Of a DNA stretch of 64,000 nt, positions 1-11,880 are shown one piece after another. Numbering within the stretch: the first letter of the stretch is position 1; every line of letters begins with the position of its first letter. A program made the position numbers and the translations under genes. The notes below the pieces were generated by a model. The model did not search any database. It was not told where the DNA came from and saw only the letters and a list, made by a program, of their open reading frames with translations. The stretch comes from Streptococcus australis (GTDB lineage Bacteria > Bacillota > Bacilli > Lactobacillales > Streptococcaceae). The stretch covers positions 64,288-128,287 of the forward strand of contig NZ_JADNGY010000006.1 of NCBI RefSeq assembly GCF_015553625.1. Direction: 5' to 3'.

Positions 1-1107
1 ACAGCCTATACTATTCGAATCCTTCCATTGGGGGGCTATGTCCGAATGGCAGGTTGGGGCGAAGACACGACAGAGATTAAGACAGGAACTCCTGTCAGTC
101 TGACTTTGAACCCTGAGGGAACAGTTGTTCGGATTAACCTTTCTGGAAAAAATATCGACCAGACAGCTCTTCCCATGAATGTTACAGATTTTGATTTTGA
201 GGATAAACTTCAAATTACAGGAATCGTTATCGAAGAGACCAAAACTTATCCTGTCCACCATGATGCAACCATCGTTGAGGAAGATGGGACAGAAGTACGG
301 ATTGCTCCTCTGGATGTGCAGTATCAAAACGCTAGTATCTGGGGACGCCTGATGACCAACTTTGCTGGTCCAATGAACAACTTTATCTTAAGTATTGTCG
401 TGTACTCTCTCCTTGCCTTTATGCAGGGAGGTGCAGTGGACTACTATAGCAACCATGTTCAGGTCGTTCCCCAAGGAGTGGTGGCCAAGGCTGGTTTGAA
501 AGACAATGACCAGATCGTTCAAATCAATGAATACAAGGTCTCCAACTGGGATGAGTTGACAGATTCTGTCCAGAAGGCGACCCGTAACCAAGGAAAAAAT
601 CCAGAAGTAACGATTACCTATGAACGAGACGGGAAAACTCAAAAAGTGACGGTTCAACCAGAAGAAGATGGGGGACGGTATTATATCGGTGTGACCAATG
701 CTGTCAAGACAGGCTTCCTAGATAAGCTTTTCTCAGGTGTGACAGATACTTGGTACACAGCAACTCGTATTTTGACGGCCTTGAAGGATATCATCTTCCA
801 CTTTAGTTTGAACAAGTTGGGTGGTCCGGTAGCGATCTACAAAGCTAGTTCGCAAGCTGCGGAGCTAGGACTTCCAGCTATCCTATCCTTGATGGCCATG
901 CTGTCTATTAATATCGGAATCTTTAACTTGATTCCTATTCCGGCTTTGGATGGTGGGAAAATCTTGATCAATCTGATCGAGCTTGTTCGTAGAAAACCTC
1001 TTAAACAGGAGGTAGAAACCTACTTGACCCTTGCTGGAGTGGCGGTCATGGTTATTTTGATGATTGCTGTGACTTGGAACGATATCATGAAATTATTTTT
1101 GAAATAG
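1..1107 (+). CDS. rseP: RIP zinc metalloprotease RseP/Eep (5'-truncated by window edge)
   Basis: Site-2 intramembrane protease that cleaves transmembrane segments such as signal-peptide remnants and anti-sigma factors; in streptococci and enterococci it is called Eep and processes pheromone precursors (family knowledge). The frame is open from base 1, so the N-terminal helix with the HExxH zinc motif lies outside the window; a TTG at 28 is not the true start. Visible are the [15 protein letters not shown] segment, a hydrophobic helix, a PDZ domain at about codons 155-220 ([19 protein letters not shown]), and the C-terminal [14 protein letters not shown] motif carrying the third zinc ligand and flanked by helices. 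It ends 17 bp before proS, so the two are probably co-transcribed, an arrangement common in streptococci. Confidence 0.95.
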   Translation, partial: TAYTIRILPLGGYVRMAGWGEDTTEIKTGTPVSLTLNPEGTVVRINLSGKNIDQTALPMNVTDFDFEDKLQITGIVIEETKTYPVHHDATIVEEDGTEVRIAPLDVQYQNASIWGRLMTNFAGPMNNFILSIVVYSLLAFMQGGAVDYYSNHVQVVPQGVVAKAGLKDNDQIVQINEYKVSNWDELTDSVQKATRNQGKNPEVTITYERDGKTQKVTVQPEEDGGRYYIGVTNAVKTGFLDKLFSGVTDTWYTATRILTALKDIIFHFSLNKLGGPVAIYKASSQAAELGLPAILSLMAMLSINIGIFNLIPIPALDGGKILINLIELVRRKPLKQEVETYLTLAGVAVMVILMIAVTWNDIMKLFLK

Positions 1108-1124
1108 AAAAGGAATGAATCTGA

Positions 1125-2975
<1,851 letters not shown>

Positions 2976-2984
2976 GCAATAGTA

Positions 2985-3021
2985 GAAGGCTAGGATGCTC
3001 AACACCCTAGCCTTCTTTTTT
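2985..3021 (+). terminator. Rho-independent terminator after proS
   Basis: An 11-bp stem (AGAAGGCTAGG paired with CCTAGCCTTCT) with a short loop is followed by a T-run just downstream of the proS stop. Confidence 0.9.
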
Positions 3022-3117
3022 GTAAGCTGAGCCAGCTAGACGAAAGGACCTTCTGACAGTCGAAAAGTTAGGCGAAATATGATAAAATAAAGGCTAGTAA
3101 TTCGTCAGGGAGAAATC

Positions 3118-6100
3118 ATGTCAACTAGCTTTGAAATCTTAATGAATCAGTTAGGGATGCCTTTGGAAATGCGTGAATCAGGCGCTTTTGAAGGGGCTGA
3201 AATCCAAGAGGTCATCGTCCATAAGCTCAGTCGTGTTTGGGAATTTCGTTTTGTTTTTGCCGAAATTCTTCCCATCACGATTTTTCGGGAGCTCAAAAAC
3301 CGCTTGGCTGAGGAGTTTTCAAAGACAGGCAATCGAGCGGTGTTTGAGATTCAGGTAAAGAATCCAACTTTTAGTGAGGACCTCTTGCAAGCCTATTACC
3401 AGGAAGCTTTTGAAGATGGTCCCTGTGCGAGCCAGGGCTTTAAGAGCATGTATCAACACTTGCAGGTTCGTGCACAGGGAGAAGAGCTGATCATTAGTGG
3501 CCCTTCATCTGTGGATACGGAGCATCACCGGAAAAACCATCTGCCAAATCTTGCTAGTCAATTGACCAAGTTTGGTTTTCCTCATTTTCAGTGTCGGGTA
3601 GAAGCTGATGACCAGTTGACAGAAGAACTCCAACAGGCCTTCGAAGCTGAGAAGGATCAAATCTTCCAAGCAGCCAACGAAGAAACTTTGCGGGCTATGG
3701 AGTCCTTGTCTCAAATGGCTCCTCCACCAGCGGAGGAAAAACCAGCCTTTGATTTCAAAGCCAAAAAGGCTGCGGCCAAGCCCAAGCTGGATAAGGCAGA
3801 AATCACTCCTATGATTGATATCACGACAGAAGAGAACCGCATCGTTTTTGAAGGGGTAGTCTTTGATGTCGAGCAAAAGGTGACTCGGACAGGTCGGGTT
3901 TTGATCAATTTCAAGATGACCGACTATACCTCTAGTTTTTCGCTCCAGAAATGGGCTAAAAATGAAGAAGAAGCTCAGAAGTTTGATATGATCAAGAAAA
4001 ACTCTTGGTTACGAGTTCGCGGGAACATTGAGGTCAATAACTTTACACGAGATTTGACCATGAATGTTCAAGATGTTCAAGAGGTTGTCCATTATGAGCG
4101 TAAGGATCTGATGCCAGAAGGCGAGCGTCGAGTCGAGTTCCATGCCCATACCAATATGTCGACCATGGATGCCCTACCTGAGGTAGAGGAGTTGGTCGCA
4201 AAAGCAGCCAAATGGGGCCACAAGGCAGTTGCTATTACCGATCATGGCAATGTGCAGTCCTTCCCTCATGGTTACAAGGCAGCTAAAAAAGCTGGTATCC
4301 AACTCATCTATGGGATGGAAGCCAATATCGTTGAAGACCGTGTACCGATTACCTACAATGAAGTCGATCTAGACCTTCATGAAGCGACCTATGTGGTTTT
4401 TGACGTGGAAACGACAGGACTCTCAGCAATTTACAATGATCTGATTCAGGTTGCCGCGTCTAAAATGCACAAGGGCAATATCATTGCTGAATTTGATGAG
4501 TTTATCAATCCAGGGCACCCCATTTCCGCCTTTACAACGGATCTGACAGGCATTACCGATGACCATGTTCGCAATGCCAAACCTTTGAAACAGGTCTTGG
4601 AGGAGTTCCAGGAATTCTGCAAGGATGCGGTTTTGGTTGCCCACAATGCCACTTTTGACGTGGGCTTCATGAATGCCAACTATGAGCGTCATGGCCTTCC
4701 CAAAATCACCCAGCCAGTAATTGATACGTTAGAGTTTGCTCGGAACCTTTATCCAGAGTACAAGCGTCATGGTTTGGGCCCCTTGACCAAGCGGTTTGGG
4801 GTTGCCTTGGAACACCACCACATGGCCAACTATGATGCAGAAGCGACGGGTCGCTTGCTCTTTATCTTTATCAAGGATGTAGCAGAAAAGCATGGCGTGA
4901 CTAATCTTGCCAAGCTGAATTTGGATTTGATTAGTCCGGATTCCTACAAAAAGGCTCGGGTCAAACACGCAACCATCTATGTCAAGAACCAGACGGGCTT
5001 GAAAAACATGTTCAAATTGGTCTCCCTTTCCAATACCCAATATTTTGAGGGAGTTCCTCGGATTCCGCGAACAGTTTTAGATGCCCACCGGGAAGGTTTA
5101 ATCCTGGGAACGGCTTGTTCTGAAGGAGAAGTCTTTGACGCGGTCGTCTCTCAAGGAGTTGATGCGGCAGTGGAAGTGGCCAAGTATTATGACTTTATTG
5201 AGGTCATGCCTCCAGCCATCTATGCGCCCCTCATTGCTAAAGAGCAGGTCAAAGACATGGACGAGCTCCAGACTATCATCAAGAGCTTGATTGAGGTGGG
5301 AGATCGCCTTGGCAAGCCAGTCCTCGCGACAGGAAATGTCCACTACCTTGAGCCCGAGGATGAGATTTATCGAGAAATCATTGTCCGCAGTCTTGGGCAA
5401 GGGGCCATGATTAACCGGACCATCGGTCATGGAGAAAACGCCCAACCTGCACCCCTACCAAAAGCCCATTTCCGTACAACCAATGAAATGCTGGATGAAT
5501 TTGCTTTTCTAGGGGAAGACTTAGCACGAAAACTGGTCATTGAAAACACCAATGCTCTGGCAGAAATCTTTGAACCTGTCGAAGTGGTTAAGGGGGACCT
5601 CTATACCCCATTTATCGACAAGGCCGAAGAAACGGTTGCCGAATTGACCTATCAGAAGGCCTTTGAAATCTATGGCAATCCGCTACCTGATATTGTTGAT
5701 TTACGGATTGAAAAAGAATTAACCTCTATCCTGGGGAATGGCTTCGCCGTGATCTATCTGGCTTCCCAACTCTTGGTGCACCGTTCCAATGAACGGGGCT
5801 ACTTGGTTGGTTCCCGGGGATCTGTCGGCTCCAGTTTCGTTGCGACCATGATCGGGATTACCGAGGTTAATCCGCTCTCTCCTCACTATGTCTGCGGGGA
5901 GTGTAAATACAGTGAGTTTATCACGGATGGTTCTTATGGTTCAGGATTTGATATGCCCAATAAGGACTGTCCAAACTGTGGTCACCAACTCAGCAAAAAC
6001 GGCCAAGACATTCCTTTCGAGACCTTTCTTGGTTTTGATGGGGACAAGGTACCCGATATCGATTTGAACTTCTCAGGGGAAGATCAGCCGAGTGCCCACT

Positions 6101-7509
6101 TGGATGTCCGTGATATTTTTGGAGAAGAATATGCCTTCCGGGCAGGAACAGTAGGTACAGTTGCAGCCAAGACCGCCTATGGGTTTGTTAAAGGCTATGA
6201 GCGGGACTACGGCAAGTATTACCGGGATGCAGAGGTGGAACGGCTAGCCCAGGGAGCAGCTGGGGTTAAACGGACGACCGGTCAGCACCCAGGGGGAATC
6301 GTTGTTATCCCTAACTATATGGATGTCTATGACTTCACCCCTGTGCAGTACCCAGCAGATGATGTGACAGCCGAATGGCAGACCACTCACTTTAACTTCC
6401 ACGATATCGACGAGAACGTACTTAAACTCGATGTCCTGGGACATGATGATCCGACTATGATTCGCAAGCTCCAGGACTTATCAGGCATTGATCCAAACGA
6501 TATTCCTATGGATGATCCAGGTGTCATGGCCCTCTTCTCAGGAACCGATATCTTAGGAGTCGCACCGGAGCAAATCGGTACCTCGACTGGTATGCTGGGG
6601 ATCCCAGAGTTTGGGACCAACTTTGTTCGGGGCATGGTCGATGAGACTCATCCGACCACCTTTGCCGAGTTGCTTCAGCTTTCTGGTCTGTCTCACGGTA
6701 CCGACGTATGGTTGGGAAATGCCCAAGACTTGATCAAGGCGGGTATTGCTGACCTATCAACCGTTATCGGATGTCGAGATGACATCATGGTTTACCTCAT
6801 GCACGCTGGCCTAGATCCAAAAATGGCCTTTACCATCATGGAGCGGGTGCGGAAAGGCATGTGGCTCAAGATTCCTGAAGAAGAGCGCAATGGCTATATC
6901 GAGGCCATGAAGGCTAACAATGTACCTGAATGGTACATCGAATCTTGTGGGAAAATCAAGTACATGTTCCCCAAAGCCCATGCGGCAGCCTACGTTATGA
7001 TGGCCTTGCGGGTGGCTTACTTTAAGGTTCATCATCCTCTCTACTATTACTGTGCTTACTTCTCAATCCGTGCCAAGGCCTTTGATATCAAGACCATGGG
7101 CGCAGGACTAGAAGCCGTGAAAGCGCGGATGAAGGAGATTGCTGAAAAACGCAAGAACAACGAAGCTTCCAACGTAGAAATTGACCTTTACACGACGCTT
7201 GAAATTGTCAATGAGATGTGGGAGCGAGGTTTCAAGTTTGGCAAGCTAGATCTCTATCGTAGTGATGCGACGGAATTCATCATCGATGGAGATACCCTTA
7301 TTCCACCATTTGTCGCCATGGATGGATTGGGAGAAAACGTAGCCAAGCAGATTGTGCGAGCTCGCAAAGAAGGAGAATTCCTCTCTAAAACAGAGTTGCG
7401 CAAACGTGGCGGTGTCTCCTCAACCTTAGTGGAAAAGATGGACGAGATGGGAATCCTTGGCAATATGCCAGAAGACAACCAGCTCAGTCTCTTTGATGAT
7501 TTGTTTTAA
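3118..7509 (+). CDS. polC: DNA polymerase III alpha subunit, Gram-positive PolC
   Basis: Main replicative DNA polymerase of Firmicutes with built-in 3'-5' proofreading. The 1463-residue length is normal. In order: an N-terminal tau-binding region, an OB fold near residues 235-330, a PHP domain starting at HAHTNMS (about 341), and a DEDDh exonuclease inserted in the PHP domain. The exonuclease begins FDVETTGL, with acidic residues about 429 and 431. A four-cysteine zinc site follows (CGEC about 926, CPNCGH about 957). The polymerase core carries the catalytic [10 protein letters not shown] motif (aspartates about 980 and 982). It ends in a Leu-Ser-rich QLSLFDDLF tail that looks like a beta-clamp-binding motif. 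The ATG at 3118 follows GGGAG. It is monocistronic between two terminators. Confidence 0.98.
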   Translation: MSTSFEILMNQLGMPLEMRESGAFEGAEIQEVIVHKLSRVWEFRFVFAEILPITIFRELKNRLAEEFSKTGNRAVFEIQVKNPTFSEDLLQAYYQEAFEDGPCASQGFKSMYQHLQVRAQGEELIISGPSSVDTEHHRKNHLPNLASQLTKFGFPHFQCRVEADDQLTEELQQAFEAEKDQIFQAANEETLRAMESLSQMAPPPAEEKPAFDFKAKKAAAKPKLDKAEITPMIDITTEENRIVFEGVVFDVEQKVTRTGRVLINFKMTDYTSSFSLQKWAKNEEEAQKFDMIKKNSWLRVRGNIEVNNFTRDLTMNVQDVQEVVHYERKDLMPEGERRVEFHAHTNMSTMDALPEVEELVAKAAKWGHKAVAITDHGNVQSFPHGYKAAKKAGIQLIYGMEANIVEDRVPITYNEVDLDLHEATYVVFDVETTGLSAIYNDLIQVAASKMHKGNIIAEFDEFINPGHPISAFTTDLTGITDDHVRNAKPLKQVLEEFQEFCKDAVLVAHNATFDVGFMNANYERHGLPKITQPVIDTLEFARNLYPEYKRHGLGPLTKRFGVALEHHHMANYDAEATGRLLFIFIKDVAEKHGVTNLAKLNLDLISPDSYKKARVKHATIYVKNQTGLKNMFKLVSLSNTQYFEGVPRIPRTVLDAHREGLILGTACSEGEVFDAVVSQGVDAAVEVAKYYDFIEVMPPAIYAPLIAKEQVKDMDELQTIIKSLIEVGDRLGKPVLATGNVHYLEPEDEIYREIIVRSLGQGAMINRTIGHGENAQPAPLPKAHFRTTNEMLDEFAFLGEDLARKLVIENTNALAEIFEPVEVVKGDLYTPFIDKAEETVAELTYQKAFEIYGNPLPDIVDLRIEKELTSILGNGFAVIYLASQLLVHRSNERGYLVGSRGSVGSSFVATMIGITEVNPLSPHYVCGECKYSEFITDGSYGSGFDMPNKDCPNCGHQLSKNGQDIPFETFLGFDGDKVPDIDLNFSGEDQPSAHLDVRDIFGEEYAFRAGTVGTVAAKTAYGFVKGYERDYGKYYRDAEVERLAQGAAGVKRTTGQHPGGIVVIPNYMDVYDFTPVQYPADDVTAEWQTTHFNFHDIDENVLKLDVLGHDDPTMIRKLQDLSGIDPNDIPMDDPGVMALFSGTDILGVAPEQIGTSTGMLGIPEFGTNFVRGMVDETHPTTFAELLQLSGLSHGTDVWLGNAQDLIKAGIADLSTVIGCRDDIMVYLMHAGLDPKMAFTIMERVRKGMWLKIPEEERNGYIEAMKANNVPEWYIESCGKIKYMFPKAHAAAYVMMALRVAYFKVHHPLYYYCAYFSIRAKAFDIKTMGAGLEAVKARMKEIAEKRKNNEASNVEIDLYTTLEIVNEMWERGFKFGKLDLYRSDATEFIIDGDTLIPPFVAMDGLGENVAKQIVRARKEGEFLSKTELRKRGGVSSTLVEKMDEMGILGNMPEDNQLSLFDDLF

Positions 7510-7568
7510 TTTAAAGTCAACTTGTTCAAATAAGCCGACTAAGTTTCATCTAATTAAGACTTAACAGT

Positions 7569-7616
7569 AAAACCAGTAGAGATGAATTTTTATGATTTTC
7601 ATTTCTACTGGTTTTT
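7569..7616 (+). terminator. Rho-independent terminator after polC
   Basis: A long stem of about 17 bp (AAACCAGTAGAGATGAA with its complement, one G-T pair) and a following T-run lie 60 bp after the polC stop. No other gene is seen in 7510-7798; it is AT-rich and also holds the leader of the Rgg gene. Confidence 0.85.
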
Positions 7617-7798
7617 AGATATGATAGAATATAAGTAAGTTTTTATACAAAGACTAAAACTTTAGGAAGTTATATATTGAAATTATCAAAAATGATTGCT
7701 ATAAATTACTAATAATGATACTCTCAAACAAGAGTAAGCTTAATGGAAGTAGTGTTTGCTATACCTTAATAACTTTTCGATATGGAATGGAGATAAGT

Positions 7799-8662
7799 AT
7801 GATTTTAGGTGAAACTTATAGGAAAATAAGAGAAGAAAAGGGGATTTCTATTTCTTCATTAGCAGGTGCTGAAATTTCAAAATCTCAAATATCTAGATTT
7901 GAATTAGGAGAAACAGAGATTTCTGTCTTTAAGTTATTGTATCTTCTTGAAAGAATAGGAGTAACACTAGAAGAATTTCTGCTTATCTGTAATCATTATC
8001 AACCTTCGGATTTTAATACCTTAATAGCTTCTGTTAAACAGGCCACATATAATGAAGATGCTCAAGCATTACTAGATATGGTAGAGAAAGAAATAGAACT
8101 TTTTCATGAGACAAATTCTCATTACCATAAATTAAATGCTATTTTCATCGAAAGTATTGTTTCGGGAATGGATAAGAATCATCAATTGAGTCGTCAAGAC
8201 GCCTCTTATCTTACAAACTATTTATTTTCCGTTGAAAACTGGGGTTATTACGAAACGCTCATCCTTGGAAATTGCTGTCGTGTTCTATCTCCAGATTTAT
8301 TATTTAGATATGCCAAAGAGGCGCTCAAAAAAGGGAAGTTGTATAGTCCTATACCTAGAAATAGACAATCTCTCATTCAACTACTTCTCAATTCTTTGAT
8401 TATAATGATTGAGAACGACTTATATGAGGAATCTTTATTTTTAAAACAGGCTACGAAGAATATATTAGCGGATTCCACAGATTTTTTTGAACAAACTATT
8501 TTGCTATATTTAGATGGATATTTGGAACTGAAATTCTATCATAATCAAAAATCACTTTTAAAAATCAAAGAAGCTTTAAAAATTTTCGAACTCTTCAATA
8601 AAACAATCTACAAAAATTACAAACAATACTTTGAGAAACACATCATTCATTTAGTAGACTAG
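7799..8662 (+). CDS. Rgg/GadR/MutR-family transcriptional regulator
   Basis: Cytoplasmic peptide-responsive DNA-binding regulator of the Rgg family. An XRE-type helix-turn-helix occupies residues 1-65 (GETYRKIREEKGISISSLAG, then SQISRFELGE). The remaining 220 residues are helical repeats of the type that bind pheromone peptides in this family. The start was set at 7799 because GGAG lies 6 bp upstream and the resulting 287 residues match Rgg proteins; an in-frame ATG at 7715 would add 28 residues unlike the family. It faces the ABC exporter gene tail to tail with only 9 bp between stops, suggesting a regulator-exporter pair. No short hydrophobic pheromone gene was found beside it, so its ligand is unknown. 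Codon use is AT-rich compared with polC. Confidence 0.88.
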   Translation: MILGETYRKIREEKGISISSLAGAEISKSQISRFELGETEISVFKLLYLLERIGVTLEEFLLICNHYQPSDFNTLIASVKQATYNEDAQALLDMVEKEIELFHETNSHYHKLNAIFIESIVSGMDKNHQLSRQDASYLTNYLFSVENWGYYETLILGNCCRVLSPDLLFRYAKEALKKGKLYSPIPRNRQSLIQLLLNSLIIMIENDLYEESLFLKQATKNILADSTDFFEQTILLYLDGYLELKFYHNQKSLLKIKEALKIFELFNKTIYKNYKQYFEKHIIHLVD

Positions 8663-8671
8663 GCCATTTAT

Positions 8672-10255
8672 CTATAAGGTAATAACGTGATCAAACTCTT
8701 CCAATATTTCTGGATTTTGATCATGAGTAATGACAATAACAATTGCATCTTTAATGGATAGAATGTAGTCCATTATTTCTTTTGCTTTTATTGGATCAAG
8801 GTTACTTGTAGGTTCGTCAAATATATAAACTGAATATGTTTTGACTAAAAACCTAGCTAAATCAATTCGTTGCTTTTCTCCTTCTGAAATGATTTTGTTT
8901 GATTGAGCTAGGTTTTTACGAAGGAAGTCTTCATTAAAACCTAAGGATTTTCTTAATTTTTCAGTTAAATGAAGGTTTCTAGCCAATTTGATATTCTCTA
9001 GAATATTGCCTTCAATTAGAAAGTCATTTTTTTGCACAAACGCAATATCTTTATATAACTCCTCTGAGGGCATATCAATATTCTGTTTTCCGTTGATTTT
9101 TATTTCTCCATCATAAAGATTTTTTGGATAATAATTTAGTATTAATTTTACTAAAGTTGTTTTCCCAGTTCCTGAAGCACCGATAATCGCATAGCGCTTG
9201 CCTTTTTTAAATTCATAGGAAAAATGATCAAATAATATTCTATTTTCAATTTCATAATATAATTGGCTAATAGAAATAGTCGAAATGTTATCACAATCAA
9301 TTGTACTTGTTTTATGGAAAGTTCCATGATTTGTCTCATATAGATTTTCTTGGATATTATCAATAATGGACTTGCTACTGCTGATTAAATTTTTATTGTA
9401 AAGAATAGATTGTAATGGAGCAAAAACACCGTTTAATAATTGAATACTTGCTACTAGTAGTCCAATAGTCAGTAAGTTATTTCTTACAAAAAAGATACCA
9501 GCGACCATACAGGATAGTTGAGAGCCAAAACTTAGTAAAATTCCAGTAGTTGAAGCTAAGTCTTTTAAGAATTGATATGTCTTTCTGGACTCTTCAAATT
9601 CTAAACTGATTCCCTGAATTTTTTCTTGGGTCCAGCTTTGAATATTTAATAACTTAATTTGTTCAAAACCATTAATAAAGTTTGTCATTTTTGACAAATA
9701 GTGACTATTTTGTAGGGAATAATTATTAGTTGCTTTAGTCATTAACTTTCCAGGAATTTGAGATAGAAAAATCGTTATACTCGACAATAAAAGAAAGACT
9801 AATGCTAATCGCCATTCTATATAGATAATGGCAACAACACTCATGATAAGGGTCCCTAAATTTGCAATTAGAGAGATTCTAGGAATCAATAAATTTTCTT
9901 GAATAAGGTCACTATTTTTGGTGATATTATTTAAGAAATCTGAATGGTTACGGTTGTCAATTTGGTTAAATTCACGCGATAAATAATGTAATAAGAGACC
10001 CTTTTTTAGATCTATAATAACTTTTTTTACATATTGATTTTTAAGATAGGAATAAGAACAAGAGATAAAGAACCACAGTAAAATTAAACTTACACAAATA
10101 GTGATATGAAAGAGTAATCCACTATTTGAATTAGTTATACTATCAAGTATTCTTCCTAATTGAAGAGAGAAGAATGTCATTAAAAGAGCACTTGTCAAAC
10201 TTAATAAAATAATCAAGAAATATAGTAATTTATATTGTTTCATAATCTGGTTCAT
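8672..10255 (-). CDS. ABC exporter, fused membrane and ATPase domains
   Basis: Half-size ABC exporter of 527 residues, expected to work as a dimer in the membrane. About six transmembrane helices occupy residues 1-300, and there is no N-terminal C39 peptidase. The ATPase has Walker A GASGTGKTT, a degenerate signature ISEGEKQRIDLAR instead of LSGGQ, Walker B YIFDEPTSNLD and the H-loop VITHD. The start was placed at 10255 because AGAGGTG sits correctly before this ATG; the GTG at 10264 would overlap that ribosome site. Substrate unknown; exporters beside Rgg regulators often move peptides, bacteriocins or antimicrobials (inference). AT-rich like its Rgg neighbour, so the pair was probably acquired together. 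Confidence 0.85.
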   Translation of the reverse strand: MNQIMKQYKLLYFLIILLSLTSALLMTFFSLQLGRILDSITNSNSGLLFHITICVSLILLWFFISCSYSYLKNQYVKKVIIDLKKGLLLHYLSREFNQIDNRNHSDFLNNITKNSDLIQENLLIPRISLIANLGTLIMSVVAIIYIEWRLALVFLLLSSITIFLSQIPGKLMTKATNNYSLQNSHYLSKMTNFINGFEQIKLLNIQSWTQEKIQGISLEFEESRKTYQFLKDLASTTGILLSFGSQLSCMVAGIFFVRNNLLTIGLLVASIQLLNGVFAPLQSILYNKNLISSSKSIIDNIQENLYETNHGTFHKTSTIDCDNISTISISQLYYEIENRILFDHFSYEFKKGKRYAIIGASGTGKTTLVKLILNYYPKNLYDGEIKINGKQNIDMPSEELYKDIAFVQKNDFLIEGNILENIKLARNLHLTEKLRKSLGFNEDFLRKNLAQSNKIISEGEKQRIDLARFLVKTYSVYIFDEPTSNLDPIKAKEIMDYILSIKDAIVIVITHDQNPEILEEFDHVITL

Positions 10256-10285
10256 ATTTTTCACCTCTTAATCTATGATAGCAAC

Positions 10286-10333
10286 ATTATATTCTAAAAC
10301 TAAAACTCAGGCTGAGATCTCCCATATTTGGGA
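10286..10333 (-). promoter_or_regulatory. Candidate Rgg operator and promoter of the ABC exporter
   Basis: On the minus strand a perfect -10 box TATAAT (10291-10286) lies 31 bp before the exporter start and has no good -35. Just upstream is an inverted repeat TCCCA-TATT-TGGGA (10320-10333). A strong -10, weak -35 and a palindrome near -45 is the pattern of an activator-dependent promoter. The convergent Rgg gene is the obvious candidate regulator, but binding is inferred. Confidence 0.45.
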
Positions 10334-10393
10334 CATTAATTTTATTTCTTTACTATATTTTAGCTAACAGCTATCCATTGTATATCCAATGAG

Positions 10394-10423
10394 TTTACAT
10401 TAGCCTTATTTTTTTGTTATAAT
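10394..10423 (+). promoter_or_regulatory. Promoter of the toxin-antitoxin pair
   Basis: TTTACA (10394-10399) and TATAAT (10418-10423) are separated by 18 bp. A GAAGG ribosome site follows before the antitoxin ATG at 10448. Confidence 0.65.
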
Positions 10424-10447
10424 AATCAATAGAAAGAAGGTGAGAAT

Positions 10448-10711
10448 ATGTCTAAGACGAGTATGAGTATTCGTTTGGATAGTGAGGTTAAGGAACAGGC
10501 TCAACAGGTTTTTAATCATTTAGGGATGGATATGACAACAGCCATCAACATTTTTCTCCGTCAGGCTATTCAATATCAGGGCTTACCTTTTGATGTTAGA
10601 ATAGACGATAATCGGAAATTGCTTCAAGTAGTAACGGATGTAGATCAAAATCGGAATATGAGTCGGTCTTTTGAATCTGTCTCAGACTTGATGGAGGACT
10701 TGCGTGCTTAA
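10448..10711 (+). CDS. RelB/DinJ-family antitoxin
   Basis: 87-residue antitoxin. The N-terminal ribbon-helix-helix (SMSIRLDSEVKEQAQQVF, then MDMTTAINIFLRQAI) should bind its own promoter, and the C-terminal tail should wrap the toxin. The core pattern is typical of DinJ. The stop overlaps the toxin start by 8 bp, the usual translational coupling of type II modules. As in other DinJ modules, the antitoxin and the complex are expected to repress the promoter just upstream. Confidence 0.88.
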   Translation: MSKTSMSIRLDSEVKEQAQQVFNHLGMDMTTAINIFLRQAIQYQGLPFDVRIDDNRKLLQVVTDVDQNRNMSRSFESVSDLMEDLRA

Positions 10712-10982
10712 GATTCGCTATCATAAACAGTTTAAAAAAGATTTTAAGTTGGCAATGAGGCGTGGATTGAAAGCAGATTTGTTAGAAGAAGTCTTGCATT
10801 TTCTGATTCAAGAAAAAGAACTTCCTGTCAGATATCGTGACCATCAACTGACCAACTCCAAGCATTTTCAAGGTGTTCGTGAGTGTCATATCCAGCCGGA
10901 TTGGCTTTTGGTGTATAAAGTGGACAAGGATGAATTGATTTTAAACTTGCTGAGGACAGGAAGTCATAGTGATTTGTTTTGA
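10704..10982 (+). CDS. YafQ-family mRNA interferase toxin
   Basis: 92-residue RelE-superfamily toxin, expected to cut mRNA on the ribosome. The residues that form the YafQ active site appear in place: YRDHQL, ECHIQPDWLLVYK and the C-terminal RTGSHSDLF, giving the conserved histidines, aspartate and terminal phenylalanine. Intact and of normal length, so the module is probably functional. It sits at the border of the AT-rich Rgg/ABC patch, consistent with accessory DNA. Confidence 0.87.
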   Translation: MLKIRYHKQFKKDFKLAMRRGLKADLLEEVLHFLIQEKELPVRYRDHQLTNSKHFQGVRECHIQPDWLLVYKVDKDELILNLLRTGSHSDLF

Positions 10983-11019
10983 TGGATTCAAGGATCCTCG
11001 CTCGTTTTGAGGTTGGCTA

Positions 11020-11679
11020 ATGATAGAAAAGAAAAAAAGAGCAACACCCTGGAAGTCAGGGAAAGTCATTTCCATTCGCCTACGGAATGGCGTCTATGTC
11101 TTAGCGCAAATGGTCCGAGAGCCCTATCTGGTATTTTTTAACCATTTTAAGGAGGAAAATAGTTGGAAGGGAGTGACCTTGAAAGAGGAGAATATTCTCT
11201 TTTGTAAAGCAGTCACTCGTCAGTTTCTACGCTATAGTCCTGTAACGATTGTCAAAGATCTTGAGCCTCTGTTAGATTATCGGCTACCTAAAGAATGGAT
11301 TTACAGCCATATGGGAGGGCATCCGATTACGGTTTCGGTGAAGGGACGGGAGCGCCAAGTAGCTGGTTTTGGCCAACGGCTTTCCTTAGTTCAGGCGGAT
11401 AAGGAAAGTGGCCTACCAGAGGATAATCCTCTAATGGGACTCTTCCAAGCCTATATCTTACCAGATATCCAAGAGAAAGATTGGGAGCGGGTAGGTCAGG
11501 CTGAGCTCATGTCCATCGAAGTCTTTCCGACGCTCAATGAACGTCTTTATCTCTGCTTTCTCCATGGGAAAAATGTGAATCCAGAGCTAGATATCTCTTT
11601 GGGAAAGCCCCTGCCCGATGATTATGAAACCTATATCGATATTCTTACCAACGCCCAGAGGCAAGACGCCTCTATCTAG
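11020..11679 (+). CDS. Conserved protein of unknown function, weakly Imm26-like
   Basis: 219 residues, basic at the N-terminus, with no signal peptide or membrane helix. The first 60 residues (WKSGKVISIRLRNGVYVLAQ, then YLVFFNHF) recall the beta-strand pattern of immunity protein 26, but the resemblance is weak and no polymorphic toxin is nearby. GAGG lies 8 bp before the ATG. It is followed after 32 bp by a 49-residue gene and then pepS, all on one strand without a terminator, so it probably shares their transcript. Function not assigned. Confidence 0.7.
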   Translation: MIEKKKRATPWKSGKVISIRLRNGVYVLAQMVREPYLVFFNHFKEENSWKGVTLKEENILFCKAVTRQFLRYSPVTIVKDLEPLLDYRLPKEWIYSHMGGHPITVSVKGRERQVAGFGQRLSLVQADKESGLPEDNPLMGLFQAYILPDIQEKDWERVGQAELMSIEVFPTLNERLYLCFLHGKNVNPELDISLGKPLPDDYETYIDILTNAQRQDASI

Positions 11680-11711
11680 GTGAGGAGGATGACTAAGAAA
11701 GGAATGGAACG

Positions 11712-11861
11712 ATGAGAGTAAAAATTTTTGCAGAAGACAAACCTGCTCAAAAAACATTTAGCTATCAATTAGAGCTAGATACCGATACAATTTTAAAAGT
11801 CACTGGCTTGGTCTGCTCCACTGTCGTGGTAGCAAATCTCTTGTCACTCTTAAAGGATTAA
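11712..11861 (+). CDS. Small 49-residue protein upstream of pepS
   Basis: Short gene beginning MRVKIFAEDKPAQK and ending VANLLSLLKD. It follows AAGGAATGG, a usable ribosome site, and ends 19 bp before pepS. The second half is hydrophobic (VTGLVCSTVVVANLLSLL) and could be one amphipathic or membrane helix. Tight spacing between its two neighbours supports it being a real cistron, but no function can be given. Confidence 0.6.
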   Translation: MRVKIFAEDKPAQKTFSYQLELDTDTILKVTGLVCSTVVVANLLSLLKD

Positions 11862-11880
11862 TATAGAAAAGGATTGAAAA

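Noticed and set aside
3505-6635. Several antisense frames of 60-120 codons inside polC
   Set aside because: They mirror the polC reading frame, have no ribosome sites and show no domain similarity. The same applies to antisense frames in lacE, tig, fakA, ilvC and uppP.
7692-7712. Six-codon frame MIAINY upstream of the Rgg gene as a pheromone gene
   Set aside because: Too short, no ribosome site, and unlike short hydrophobic pheromones. No other candidate was found on either strand nearby.
7715-7798. Upstream start of the Rgg gene
   Set aside because: Adds 28 residues before the helix-turn-helix without family support; a good GGAG site precedes 7799.
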